64,000 bases of DNA from Euglena gracilis (taxonomy: Eukaryota > Euglenida > Euglenophyceae > Euglenales). The stretch lies in the NCBI GenBank assembly GCA_039621445.1, contig CP154955.1, forward strand, positions 43,051,540 to 43,115,539. The letters are read 5' to 3'. This document shows, in pieces, positions 17,738 through 28,800 of the stretch. Below the pieces are notes generated by a model that was not told the DNA's origin, ran no database searches, and saw nothing but the letters and a program-made list of their open reading frames with translations. Position numbers and translations under genes: made by a program. How positions within the stretch are numbered: the stretch's first letter is position 1; each line of letters starts with the position of its first letter.

Positions 17738-19730
17738 CCTGGTCCTGGACCCCCTTCTCCTGACATGTCCTCTGATTCCCCACCATTTTTGAGAAGTTTC
17801 AGAAAAATTGACCTTTGGGCCCAGAAACGGCTGAAATTTTCGGCGACCAAAAACCGGAGGCAGGAGGCGGGGTCCTCCCAGGTCCCCCCACCCCCCCCCC
17901 CTCAGAGATTCCCATACAACCCTGAGGTCAGGTCGATAAGCCATGGCCAATGAGGGCCGGCCTCCAAAACCATCATGCCCAATTTTGCGCATGGAACCCC
18001 AGCTTACGTCTGCTTCGGGTCCAATCCCCCGCGTTGGTGATTGTTCGAGAACAAATTGCCTGTGCTCAATTATGGCGGCGATGTTATTTCAGTGCATTAT
18101 ATTGTTCATCCACCCGGCTGGCGCCCAACAGCTCCACCCTACCTTGTACCTGCCCAAAGATCAGATCCAGGCTGTTCTCCATTCCCAAAAAAAAGAAAAT
18201 GAGGTCATCAGTTTTTTTTGCGCTTTTGAGTCAAACCAGGATGACATGGGGGGAGTTGAAATTTGGGTTCAAGACTCCGAATTTTTCATCTCCGCAATTC
18301 TGTTGCAACAAATGAATTCAGGTGCAATGTTTTAAATTGAATACAGCCCATTCAGGGAACAAAATCTGGAAATTGCCTGCCAGAGGTATGCTTATTAAGC
18401 AAAAGCAAAAGCAAGATTCCCTTCGTGTGGCTTGCCATTTGTCAATTCAGTAGAATCGCGACTTTGTATTATTCACACCTGTTTGCAGTTTGGTTGGAAT
18501 GTTTTCAATGCTTTCAATTTTGGGTTTCCAAGAAAACTCAGTTGCGGGGGGCACACAATGAAGAAGCACACCCTTCTTAATTCTGTTGATCTGCTGCATT
18601 GGCCCCAATGTCTGGCAAAGCATGGCAGCAAAAAAAATGTGACCAAGCACCTATGCCGACCGCAGCCGACCGCGGGTTTCAGGACTGTCACAGGTGGGGT
18701 GCCGACCGCAGCCGACCGCAGCCGACCGCGCAACTTTTTCCTAATTGATGTCAATTTTTCAGTGAGAATGAGAAATTAGGCTCATTTTTATCCCAGATTT
18801 TGAGATTTTTCTGGCTCATCTGGCTCGTTGTCACTTTTGGCCACTTTTGGCCACATTTTGCGCCAGTTTGTTGCCAAAAGTGAACAAAAGCTGCTAAAAT
18901 GACCAAATTGCCAGAAGCAGGGGCCATTTTGTGCCTTTTTTGGCTTTTTTGGGCCACTTGTGGCATTTTTTTTTGTTATTTTTGCCTGCTTTTGGTAACT
19001 TTTTGGTCCATTTTGATCATTTTTGACCTTTTTGCGCCAGGTGCAGCTTCTGGAGTCGCAAAACAGTGACCAAAACAGCTTTTCTTTGGCCTCTTTTGCC
19101 CATTTTTGGCCATTTTAACCATTTTTGGCCACTTTTAGGCCACTTTAGGTCACGTTTGGCTGCTCTTGATGTCAAAAGCAACAAAAAAGACGTCTAAAGT
19201 GGCCTGAAAGTGGCCTGAAGTGGGTAAAAATGGCCAAAAGCAGAGAAAAGTGGTCAAAAGTGGGCAAAAGGGGTCAAACGTGGGCAAAAGAGGTCAAAGA
19301 AAAGCAAAAGCTGGCCAAAACACAGCAAAAAAAGTGGGCAAAGGCAGCAAAAAGTGAAAGATTCGGCCAAAAGCAGCCCAAGGCAACAAAATTTGGACAA
19401 AAGCAGCGAAAAGTGGCCACAAGTCGGCAACAGTTGATTTTTTGTTTGTGATATATGCTCATTTTTGTTGGCCTGCCCCCCCGCCTACGGCCGACTATTT
19501 TGCCGTCCGCGGCCTAAAATTTGGAATCTGCCGTAGGTTCTTTAATGCGACCTCTTGAACTCGGGGACTAATTTATCGCAACTATTCCCAATATGTTGTT
19601 CGGCGGCGCCATACAAATTTTTACTAAAACCCAGGGGGAGGCGGGGAATCTCCACTTTTTGAAAAACGTGCTTGCGCCAAAGGGAAAATTTGGGGTCAAC
19701 AAATTTGGTGGCACCGAGGCACTGACTATC
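17738..19730. other. Intergenic DNA, no gene recognised
   Basis: 18,655-18,732 has five or so GCCGACCGCA units. 18,830-19,440 is low-complexity, built of TTTTGGCCA and GGCCAAAAG words on both strands, which creates artificial Lys/Gln/Phe-rich frames. 17,950-18,340 is open for about 120 codons without recognisable features. 19,440-19,730 is unclassified flank of the DIRS-like element. Confidence 0.5.
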
Positions 19731-19804
19731 GTACTCCCTCGAGGAAAACCGACAAGGGGGGAAGGGACACCGAGGGCGAAGCACAAAGACCTTGCGAGGT
19801 CATG

Positions 19805-19890
19805 CCTTGCTCGCCGGCGGTGTTGTTTGGATTGTTTGCTGCGTTGGGTTAGGAGTCCCTGCTTAGTGCCGCCTCGCCGGAGTTGGCTGA
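19805..19890. repeat. DIRS 1 inverted terminal repeat, left
   Basis: GCCTTGCTCGCCGGCGGTGT onward, complementary to 23,528-23,612. Confidence 0.85.
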
Positions 19891-20029
19891 CGATGCTGCC
19901 CCGACTTGGCGACGTGACTTCTGGCCCCTTGGGGGTGTCTCCCCCTCTTCCCCCCCTGGCCCCCACTCTCTGACCGAGGGCTTTTGAACACAAATTTTCT
20001 TTTACGGGTGGGAGGGTCGGGCTCACAAG

Positions 20030-20130
20030 GTCTTTGTGCTTCGCCCTCGGTGTCCCTTCCTCCCTTGTCGGTTTTCCTCGAGGGAGTACGAGACACCTCG
20101 GGCTCGGCACTTTGCCCTTGTGAGGCCCGA
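20030..20130. repeat. DIRS 1 internal complementary region
   Basis: The left half complements 19,731-19,804 (GTACTCCCTCGAGGAAAACC) and the right half complements 23,613-23,650 (GGGCAAAGTGCGGAGCCC). The joint reads GGGAGTACGAGACACC. This is the template that restores the element ends during circle formation in the DIRS model. Confidence 0.8.
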
Positions 20131-20840
20131 TTGTGCACTGAAATTAGGGGGGCCAGGGCATTTTCCAGGGCACCTTGGGCACCAAGTCTTTGATAATGGG
20201 CTGTAAAAGCCACCACCCCCCTCCACTGACCAATTTCACAAACTTCTTCGGCAGAAAGGCCCAATTTTTTGAGTAAACCAACTCCTGCCCCTCTGGTGGA
20301 GTGGGCCCCCCACACCTGGGGGGTTACCCCATGTTTGGCCAAAAAAAACTTTGTGACAGAAGCAATGGTGTCTGCACTTATGCCCGGGAAGGGGGGTTTT
20401 CATGAAATTAGGAGGGGGCCCCCAGGTCTCACGAATAAACGTGTGGCAGCCACATAACACATCATTAAATGAAAAGGGCTTATTTGTGGGCACTGGGGTA
20501 TGGACACAACTCTTTCCCACTTGTGGAATTTTTGGCCCTTACGTTTAATTTTGATGTAGGGTGCCCTACCCAACACACTGGTGGTTCGTTTGACTTGTGC
20601 CAGGTCGGAAGATCTGTATAAACAGAGGATTCGTGAGCAAAAGATAAGTTGTGTACGCAATGTACAAATATCAGTTGGCATGGGCGCCTTTGCCAGCACC
20701 AGGAGGATTGGGAGTGGATCCCAAAATGCCCCATACTTTCCAGGTTCTGGTTCCAAAGCCTCTTGTAGGGAGTTAACAGGGTGTGGAATCTCAGCCCACC
20801 AAACCCAGGAATCAAAAGCATAGCACTATATGCATTACGG
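20130..20840 (-). pseudogene. DIRS 1 tyrosine recombinase
   Basis: The protein is spread over two or three frames. It runs from QARNAYSAML, directly after the RNase H end, through the first catalytic Arg box YRSSDLAQ (about 20,603-20,626) and the His-x-x-Arg box HSTRGAG (about 20,285-20,304) to the nucleophile in AHYQRL (Tyr codon 20,193-20,195). All signature residues of a DIRS-type recombinase are present, but frameshifts near 20,500-20,600 and 20,390 break the reading frame. The enzyme joins the circular cDNA to the chromosome. A Ser/Lys-rich tail continues into the internal complementary region. Confidence 0.75.
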
Positions 20841-21436
20841 GCTTGGGGTCTGCTTATGGGGTCTGCCAGGCATTCTTTTGAAGGTACCCAGTTCACTTGA
20901 AGGTTTACGTGTTTTTCCATTCACCATTTGAAAAATGGTCTTAGCATTTTGTTGAAGGGGTCCTTTCTGCCCCCTCCTTTTGTTAAATAATAGTAAATTA
21001 CCTGGTTGTCCACTGAAAAAGAAACAGTTTCTCCAGGTTTGCTCAAACTTTTTACAGTGCTGATTGCTGCCCTCAGGTCCTTTGCATTTATGTGTAAAAT
21101 GGAGTCTTTTCTCCAAAATTCCTGAACAAGTTCTCCTGTATTGATGTCCAGCCCCCCCCAGGCATGGGTGCTGCTGTCTGAGTGCAACTCTCTGGTTGCA
21201 TTTTGGGGGAAGGGTCTGCCCCTCCAGGTGTCCAGCAGAATTTTTATTTCCCTTAATTGGGCCTTGATTTCCTGGGAAATGGGGTGTTTTGAGTCCCAGG
21301 GGGCTGTGGACTTTGCCACCAAAAAATTTGCCAGGGTGTCCGTAAAAGCCCTTAAAAAGGGCAGGGCCATTAGGTTGCACCTAATTTGGCCCAAAATGGC
21401 AGCCAGCTGCCTTTTTGACATGACATCTTTTTTCAC
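20841..21436 (-). pseudogene. DIRS 1 RNase H
   Basis: RNase H of DIRS type: HSDSSTHAWGG (first Asp), HINAKDLRA, VDNQVIYYYLT and the end motif NWVPSKECLADP. It is one frame off from the RT. An in-frame TGA at 20,921-20,923 follows FFKW, where relatives would be expected to carry a sense codon. It removes the RNA strand during cDNA synthesis. The copy is defective. Confidence 0.75.
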
Positions 21437-22541
21437 AACTTTTCCTAGATCCTTTTTTATTGTTTTGACTTTCTGGGGGGGGCACCTGCAGCTTTCCTTC
21501 CTGGAAGTTTAGTTTAAAACCCAGATGGGTTACCACTTGGGTGGGCTGGAGGGTGGACTTCTTCACATTGCTTTTGAACCCTGAATTGAGCAAATCTTTG
21601 ACGACTGTTTTCAGGTGATTTTGTAAAGTGTTTTGGGTGGGGGCCACCAGCAAAATGTCGTCCAGGTAAATAAAGACCTGGATGCCCCTTTTTCTCCACA
21701 GTTTTTTGAATGTCTTCATGACTGACATGAAAATTTGTGGCATTACATTTAGCCCAAAGCAGCCTGTTTGAAATTGCCAGGTCTGCCCCCCTACCTGATG
21801 CCTTAAAAATGGCCTTAGGCCAGGAGTTAATGGGATATGAAAATAGGCATCCTTCAGGTCTATTTTTGCTGCCCAGCGGCCTTTTTCCAACACGGGAAAA
21901 ATGTGCTGGATATGATCCAGCTTGAAAGGTTTTACCTGAAACTGCTGATGCAGTTCTCTGCAGTCGCTGATCATTCTCCGCTTGGTTGTTCCCCCCTCTG
22001 GTTTTGAAATTAAAAACCATGGGATCAAATGCTGGGTTTCTGAATCCCAAACTCGTTTCACTGACCCAGTTTTTTCGTAATCCAGAAGAATTTTTTCTGC
22101 CTGGTTTAGCTCCAAGTTGGCTCTGGGTTTTGGGTGGGTGGACAACTTTGGGGGATTTACCCAGGGGGGTTGAATTACATTTTTGATCAATTGACATGTT
22201 GCTGGGGGGGCATGTTTTGACCACCATTGGAGACTTTTTTGAAGTCTCTGGTACAGGGGGGTGTCTCCCCACTTTTTCTCCATGAAATTTACTTTCCCAA
22301 CTAGATGATTTTCTGGGGGCTGGGTGGGGGGTGTTGGACATTTCACAGCCCCTAGAACCCTTAGGGCTTGAGCCCTTTGAAAAAGAAAATGCTTCTGGGG
22401 GGACGTGCACGCACTCTCTCCCTCTCTGCTCACACTCTCTCTCTGGAGGATCTTGTTGTTGGTTTCCATACCATAGGGCTTACTGCCCCGGATTAGCCTA
22501 TCTCGCCTTCTTGATGTTGATGGTGTTGGTAGCCATACCAT
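21381..22541 (-). pseudogene. DIRS 1 reverse transcriptase
   Basis: A frame of 386 codons with the RT palm motifs: KIDLKDAYFHI (first catalytic Asp), GLNVMPQIF and FIYLDDILL (catalytic Asp pair, about residue 290), then HLGFKLNF. Upstream comes a 150-residue linker. The frame shifts near 21,440 at the start of RNase H, so RT and RNase H are no longer fused. It overlaps the gag frame by about 50 bases in another phase, as in many DIRS elements. It synthesises cDNA from element RNA. The RT core itself has no stop. Confidence 0.8.
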
Positions 22542-23368
22542 AGGGGGGCCACTGTGGGTCCCCCCCTTGCTGATTGAGCAGGAATAAATGCTGGTGGGGA
22601 GTCTCCCCCTTCCTGTTCCTCCTGTGGCTCAGCAGGGGGCTGCCCATTAAATACAAAGCCCTTGCAGGGCTGCCCCTTAGCTTCTGGGGGGCCTGTGATG
22701 GACCCCCCTTGTGATCTTGTTGAAATTGATCTTCTTGACATATCTGGCCCCAGTGGCCTTGATGATAACTTGAAAGGCCTCAATGGCCTGATTGATTTCT
22801 GGGTCGCCATGCCCAATTGAAATCTTGAGGGGTTCTTGGGGCCCCACCCTTGACCCCTGGGGGGTGGTGTGATTGGGAAATGATGGGGATGGTGTGTCTG
22901 ACCTTTTCTGCCACTTCCATGTCCTGTGGGGCCTTGGTGCTGGTGGCCACCTTGGCCTTTGTTCCAGCGACTTTGCATGGTGTAGATGCCTTCATGGCTG
23001 GTTGTGCCGTCATGGCCTTTGTTGCTTCTATGGCCTGTGCGGTTCTGGCTGCCATAGCCCCGCTTGAACACATGATGTGTTTTGGAAAGTTGGCCACCAT
23101 GTCCCTGGTTCCAATGGCCGCAGTGGCCTGCTGGTTGTTGCTTCTGCCCCTTGCGGGGTCTTCTGACCACTGTCTGCCAGGGTCCGTGGTCATCACTTTG
23201 GGGGGTTTGGGTTGTAAAAGTTTCTTTTGGTGAAATTTCTTTTGGGGAAGGGGCAGCCACGGTTCGCCACAGCCGACCCGCGCCGTCAGGTTGTCCAGCT
23301 GCTGCGGTTTCTGCTGCTCCCTCTTGAAGTTCTCCAGCGCTGTTCGTCTTGGAAATTGCATCTTTCAT
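22493..23368 (-). CDS. DIRS 1 ORF1 / gag-like protein (291 aa)
   Basis: The ATG at 23,368 opens an uninterrupted frame. The protein is rich in Gly, Gln, His, Pro and Arg, with WRTVAAPSPKEI near the start and many GHG/GTGR-type basic stretches, which suits an RNA-binding gag. No zinc knuckle is present. A fragment with the same start region (MWRTMAAPPPQI) occurs at 62,209-62,500. It lies just inside the inverted repeat, as expected for the first gene of the element. Confidence 0.65.
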   Translation of the reverse strand: MKDAISKTNSAGELQEGAAETAAAGQPDGAGRLWRTVAAPSPKEISPKETFTTQTPQSDDHGPWQTVVRRPRKGQKQQPAGHCGHWNQGHGGQLSKTHHVFKRGYGSQNRTGHRSNKGHDGTTSHEGIYTMQSRWNKGQGGHQHQGPTGHGSGRKGQTHHPHHFPITPPPRGQGWGPKNPSRFQLGMATQKSIRPLRPFKLSSRPLGPDMSRRSISTRSQGGSITGPPEAKGQPCKGFVFNGQPPAEPQEEQEGGDSPPAFIPAQSARGGPTVAPLWYGYQHHQHQEGEIG

Positions 23369-23527
23369 TGAAATCTTTCAGACACTTCAACAATTTCTGT
23401 TTTGAGGTTCTGCACGAGCGTCTCTTTCTGGATATTTTGAATTGATTGATTGACTTCCCCTTCTTCCAATTGATGTGGTGTTTGACGTTCCTTTCTTCTG
23501 GGTGTCGAAGGGCAAATTAAGAATCAG

Positions 23528-23612
23528 CCAACTCCGGCGAAAAAAGGCACTAAGCAGGGACTCCTAACTCAACGCAGCAAACAATCCAAACAACACCGCC
23601 GGCGAGCAAGGC
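23528..23612. repeat. DIRS 1 inverted terminal repeat, right
   Basis: Complement of 19,805-19,890. The outer extension to 23,650 ends GAGGTGTC and is copied in the internal complementary region. Confidence 0.85.
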
Positions 23613-23704
23613 ATGGCCTCACAAGGGCAAAGTGCGGAGCCCGAGGTGTCGAGTACTCCCGGGATGTCTGGCCAGGGAGGAAGTGACCATGGGGGCACAA
23701 GAGG

Positions 23705-23803
23705 GGGGTGAGATCCTGCTTTGTGTGCCGGATATTTTGCTGTGTTTGGGTTCCTCTTGGCGGGGTGCTTCTTACTTCGGTGCCGGATTTGGCGATGATG
23801 TGC
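23705..23803. repeat. DIRS 2 inverted terminal repeat, left
   Basis: GGTGAGATCCTGCTTTGTGT onward. It is complementary, at roughly 85% by eye, to 57,411-57,505. Confidence 0.8.
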
Positions 23804-23989
23804 TTTCCGACATCGGCTTGGCGAAGGTGAACCGCGGGGGCTCCCTCGCCTTTTGATGTATGTAGGTTCGTTTCCGCCCGCCCCCCTTTCGGGGATGCTG
23901 TCCTTTCCGGGTGGGTGGGCGGCTCATCCCCCTCTTGTGCTCCGCCCTCATGGCCTGGAAAGGCTTCCCGGGAGCATTTGACCATTCGG

Positions 23990-24870
23990 GTTCCGCGCAC
24001 TCTGGTGGTGAGATATTGTGCGCGAACCCGCTGACAATTTTTTTCTTCGCTGAATCCACCGCCCTCAATCGTAAATAATGTGCTGAAAAAGCCGTGGAAT
24101 TTTTCCACCGAACAAACTCACACACCACCTCGCTGTACAATCCCAGTTTTTGGTGCATCAAAACCCCTGCCCCCCTGGTGCTGCGGGCTTTCCAGTGGGA
24201 AATTGGAAGGCCAAAGGTTTCCAACAACTCCTTTGTCAAACTCCTGCTGGATGTCAAGGGTTTTTTGCCATCCAAACTCCAAAACAGGGGGCACCCAGGG
24301 GAATGAAAGATGTCCTGGAAGAGAAACAGTCTTCAACACTTGCTCCCACTTTGGTGAACGCCAACTCTTTCTTCTGACCAAAATTAAAAAAATTTCACCA
24401 ACCACTGAAATGGTCCTCTGTGTCCTTGCCAAAGTCACCCCCTTGTGCTGTACCAGAAGTCTGAAAGACAAAATGATCCTCCACCTGAGCTCTACAAGTG
24501 GCATCTCTGAGACCCTTTGTGTACTGCGCAATTTCCTCAAAATGGGTAGGGGGTCCCAAAAGGCAGTATACCTCTGAACTTAACGATTCCATTCCTTTTC
24601 ACTTTTCTGTGTAAAGGATTAAAACGAAGGGACTCCAACCAGGTAAACACTGGAGAGATGCATACGCACAGCGAGCATCAGCCTGCGAAAGTTTGTGTAG
24701 GTCCAACAGAGCGTGGCCAACTCCATCCTGGAGACTTGCAAGGGCTCCAATCCTTTTTTGTTGCAAGATGACAAACAACTTTCTGAAGGCACTGTCATAA
24801 AGCTTTAGCGGTCCCAAGGTCCTCAGGACATGTTTGATGTCTTGATGTGGCACTTTTTGCTGTTCCAAAA
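23990..24870 (-). pseudogene. DIRS 2 tyrosine recombinase
   Basis: The N-terminal core reads from MEQQKVPHQD (24,868), then LSFRLLVQHKG (Arg box region, about 24,450), ARSTRGAG (about 24,165-24,190) and AHYLRL with the Tyr. The residue that is His in HSTR is Arg here (codon CGC at 24,183-24,185), so a catalytic ligand is lost, and the frame breaks several times. It is only distantly similar to the DIRS 1 recombinase, so it belongs to a different lineage. Confidence 0.7.
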
Positions 24871-24881
24871 GGAACCTGATA

Positions 24882-25030
24882 TCAAACCAGGGGCCACTTT
24901 GGCTTTGATATTGATTGCCCCCAACAGTTCTTGCACATTCCCTCCCTGGGGGGTATGACTAACATTCTTGCTCCAGGCTTGGACATTTTGATTAATAGCA
25001 CCATGGACTGTAAACCCCCGTGGGTGTCAG
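24882..25030 (-). pseudogene. DIRS 2 region before the recombinase (methyltransferase-like tail)
   Basis: A short stretch reading VYSPWCY and further, which continues in the same reading frame from the piece at 41,177-41,612 once LTR-A is removed. In DIRS relatives this position, between RNase H and recombinase, carries an adenine-methyltransferase-like domain. Here it is too decayed to judge. Confidence 0.45.
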
Positions 25031-25333
25031 TGTACGTCGGATTCCCAATTCCCCTTTCCCAATTCCCAAAAGCCTTCGCTTTCGCCTTGGCGCACCTACT
25101 TGGGAACTGAAAATCAGAGTAACAGAAAATCCCTTTTCCCACTTCCCAAGAAGCAAAGCACAGAGCAATGCAGGGAGGACGGACTGGATAACGAAGTCCG
25201 GTCCGGAGAAAAGGAAAGACAAACAGAATACCACCTGTGGAGAGAGAAGGGGCACCCATTAGGAAATCCTAATAGGATCTGCTTCCATCCTAACTTCCTC
25301 AACGGAAGGGGACAGAACCATACGCCTGGTACA
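25031..25333 (-). repeat. LTR-A 3' LTR
   Basis: TGTACGTCGGATTCC to CGCCTGGTACA on the plus strand, nearly identical to 40,872-41,174. Confidence 0.9.
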
Positions 25334-25347
25334 CATCCCCCTCCCAG
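25334..25347 (-). promoter_or_regulatory. LTR-A polypurine tract
   Basis: On the minus strand GGGAGGGGGATG abuts the 3' LTR. It is the expected primer for plus-strand cDNA. Confidence 0.75.
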
Positions 25348-25887
25348 GGCTATGCCCGATTTCCCCTTTGGACCAGGCATCCTGGCCACAGGAATTTCGG
25401 ACACAGACCTGGTCTGTGGGAGGTGCACCCTGGCGCATCCACAGGGGCCCTTTCCGGCGCACAGGGGTCCACTCAAAAGGGGGGGCGGAAAGGAGGGGAC
25501 CCAAAAAGCCCAAAACGCGCAAAATGGTTTCACCTATTCTGCGGTGGCGTATGGTTATATAGTATATTATAGCCCATTGGGGAAAATGGGGCTGGCAGGT
25601 TTCCTTGCCAAGCAAACCCATCCACCCAGTTTGGGTGTGCCCAAGGCACTTGGGGTAGGGTCCATGGGCATTCCAGGAAAACCCATGGGGAGGGTGTGGA
25701 AGGAGGGGGCCTCTGACCAGTCAAACCTGGGCACGGTGCATGGCCAGTCAAACCTGACCACGCAAAAGGAAATCTTACTCTAGAAAACCAACTGCCGGCG
25801 ACAGCATTTGCCCCGGGGGGGAAGGTAGAGAGAAGTGGGGGGTTGGCTTAGGCCAGAAAAGTTGTGCTGTCTGGCAGACTTAAGGCC
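25348..25887. other. LTR-A 3' untranslated region
   Basis: Between the extra ORF and the purine tract. No coding frame is recognised. An A/T-rich TATAGTATATTATAG lies at about 25,558. Confidence 0.5.
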
Positions 25888-28800
25888 TCAAACGGCCGAA
25901 AAGAAAAGAAAGGGAAAGGAAAAGAGGCCGTCGGCCCTGTGCGCTGCGTGTCGCACGCCCGCGAGAGGGGAGAGGGGAGAGGGGTGTGCATGCATGCGCA
26001 CGGAATCCTGCACATGGCAGCATCCCGGTGGGAACTTACTAGCGGCGAATACCGCAAAGGGTCTTCGAAGGGGCTGTTCGGGCGAATACACAAACAGGGT
26101 GTCAGGCGAATACCTGACGAGGGTGCTGAAAGACGCCGCAATGGCGCTGACAGACACCTCACCTGCCTTTATCGGCTGGACGTTCGCGGACCTCACGCCA
26201 GTAGTCGTGTTGTTCTCTGAAGTCAACCAAATCGTGTTCTTCAGGAGGCAGTTCTTCAGTGGCAAGGCGTGTCCGCCATGCTGACGCTTGGAGAACAGGG
26301 GGTAAACCTGTGTCTCCCAGTCGCCATCAGTCCAGAGGTAAGGCATTCTTACCTTGGTGTGTTCCTCGACGGCGAGGCGCATTGCCCCAGCGTCGATCTG
26401 GAACTCACGGGCCATTCCCGTGTGGCGGTAGCTTTCTACCTGCCGGAAGTCGGAGTGCTTCAGGCGGCCTTCCACCTGCTTGTACTCCTTCTTCCACTTC
26501 TCCAGTGTCTCCCAGTGGTGGGGGACAATGGTGGTGACTGCTCCATCAGCAGTCTGCACGAACTTGGCTCCTACACAGTTGATGCACAAGGCAGGGATAT
26601 CCCTGTCGTGAGCATTCTCACTGTAGGAGTAGTTCAAGCTGTGCTTCCAGGCGTTCAGGCACTTGCCACATACGAGCGCCACACAGTTCGGCACATATGC
26701 CCTGTGATGGAACCACGAGGATTGCACTTGCCGCTTGCACACATGCACAAGCGGTTGGTTGTGCCGCACATGGTGGCACACGGTGCACGTCCAGGCAAAG
26801 GACGTGCCGTGCTGGAAATCCAACACGCAGTCCTCGCCAAAGTACTGTGCCAGTACTCTGGGTGAGCGCCTGTTCCAGTATGTCCAGGTATGTTCCGGGG
26901 CATAGTGGAAAGGTTCTCCTCGGACGAAGAGGGGCTGAATCCATCGACTCAATAACCCTCTCTGGTGCCTAATAGCAGCCAGTTTCTTCGTCCTCTCTTC
27001 CACGGTGCCTAGTCTGGTCAGGATATCCTGGGTCCAGAGCTGGGCATCCGCAGACACGGGAGGTGAAGCAGGTTCATCCTGCTCCTCATCCGTCGATCCG
27101 GCGGAAGATTGGGCCTGTCGACCACGAGCCTTACCCTTCGGTTTGCTCTGGCCGTACCCGGACGATGCAACGGCCGAATAGTCGTGCATTGTCGTAGGGC
27201 CTTTTGGCTGTCCGCCAGTCTGACCTCCAGCGCCACCTTTCGGTGGTGGTTTCCCATCACCGCCTTTGGCAGGTGGCTTACAGGGTGCAGCACCCGGTTT
27301 GCCTCCTTTCGGCTTCGCACTCCCGGAATCAGGAGGCGACGCCCGCGGCTTACTCCTGGTATCAGGAGCCGATGGTGCCGGAGTAGACGTTTGCCGTCTG
27401 GGCGAAGCGGGCATACTGACCGCTGGGTCCCGCATGACGCTCCGAGGGGTTGGCACTCGTTCCTGGGGCTGTTCAGCCGGCCGTCGCCGAACAGGTTCAT
27501 CCTGTCCGACGAGGCGTGGCACTGTGGTCGTCACCGGAATCGGTGCTTCCACAGGCGCTGGCACTCCCAGAAACTCTGCCATTGTCCTCGGGACGGCAGG
27601 GACCCTGCGCGGTGTCGGTGGTCGTGGGGGTATCTCCTCCACTTCCATTTCGACATCCGGTCTAGGAGGTTGATCCTCCACAACCGCTGGCGCAGGTGCT
27701 ACGGGAGGTTGATCCTCCGGTGTAGCCGGTGCGACAGATGGCTCTGTCGGCTGGGGTTCATCCCCTGAAGTTGGTCGCACTGCTGCCGGAGATGGGGGTG
27801 TGGGGACACCGACATCTGGTGTCTCCACGACCTCGGCGGCGGAGCTTGATGCTACGCCTCCACCTCGTGGCGTTAGTGCAGCAGCCACGGCAGTAATGCC
27901 AGTGACCACGGCGCCGAGCACACGGCCTCCTAACGAGGTGCGTGCTGTGGGACTGGTGGGTTCTTCGAGGATATCCTCGACGACCATACCAGTCACCTCG
28001 GCTGGAGGCTCAGCCGTTGGAACAGTCGTAGCAGCCACAGGTATATCCCCTGCGGGTGCTTCGTCTGGCCTAGGCTGTGCCAGAGTAGGCAGAGCAGCGT
28101 AGAGGATATCCTCCACGTTCTCACCTACGTCCTCAGGAAGTTCCTGGTCTCCACCTACCGGTGGACAGACGGAAGCCGCCGCGGGAGCCGGGGAAACCGA
28201 TCGTTCCCCTGCCGCTCGCGGGGCAGAGACAAATGATACAGCCGTTCCTGTCACAGACGGCGGCGCTGCCTCCAGTATGGTGACGGAGGGGCTGCGGTCG
28301 CGTTCCTCCCGCCGCGGAATCGCGGTGGTGGAAGCGACTGACGCCTTACGTCTCCTTCTCGCCAGAGGTTCATCCTCTGGGCCGATGAAGGCGCGCAGAT
28401 CCTCGGGCGACCGGGGATCGTCGGGGTGCCATCGGCATCCCTGGGCATCCGCCAGCCTGTAAAAGGCCAGCGTACTGCTGCTGGCGCTGTTGGGCCAGGG
28501 TGGCGGCCATGATGGCTGCACCCAGGCGTTGGCAGGCCTGTTCGGGCCCAGGAAGCCGCGGTAACGCGTGTCTTCCCAGACGTCGAAAAAGCCCTCCTCG
28601 AACTCCTGGACGCATGCCAGAATCGGCATACCTGTTTCGAGGCTGGCCCTCGGGTTTGCCATCAACGGGAGGAAAACTCCCCGGTCGAGGGTTCCTCCAA
28701 ACTGTGGCCTCAAGTGTTCGTCCAGGCTGATATCAGCAAGGCGCCAGTTGGGGCGTAGGTAGTTGATTATCCGGCGACAAGGTCCCTCGATGGCGTCACC

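Larger units (their letters stand above)
19731..23652 (-). mobile_element. DIRS-like retroelement 1 (tyrosine recombinase type)
   Basis: The minus-strand order is gag, reverse transcriptase, RNase H, tyrosine recombinase. Inverted terminal repeats (19,805-19,890 and 23,528-23,612) and an internal complementary region at 20,030-20,130, matching both outer ends, give the standard DIRS layout. The ends are GTACTCCC and GAGGTGTC, with no target duplication. DIRS elements replicate through a circular DNA and insert with a tyrosine recombinase in place of an integrase. At least three frame breaks make this copy inactive. No methyltransferase domain lies between RNase H and the recombinase. Confidence 0.85.
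23653..25030 (-). mobile_element. DIRS-like element 2, fragment with recombinase end
   Basis: Starts GTACTCCC directly after DIRS 1. It holds one terminus (inverted repeat 23,705-23,803, matched by 57,411-57,505), an internal complementary region near 23,925-24,010, and the recombinase region. It is cut at 25,030 by LTR-A. The element resumes at 41,175, then again at 57,411. Confidence 0.75.

Noticed and set aside
19230-19451. Lys/Gln-rich plus-strand frame
   Set aside because: Artefact of the repeated GGCCAAAAG word; no start context or conservation.
25558-25574. TATA box promoter
   Set aside because: A/T-rich word inside the LTR-A untranslated region with no start site or gene in a sensible position.
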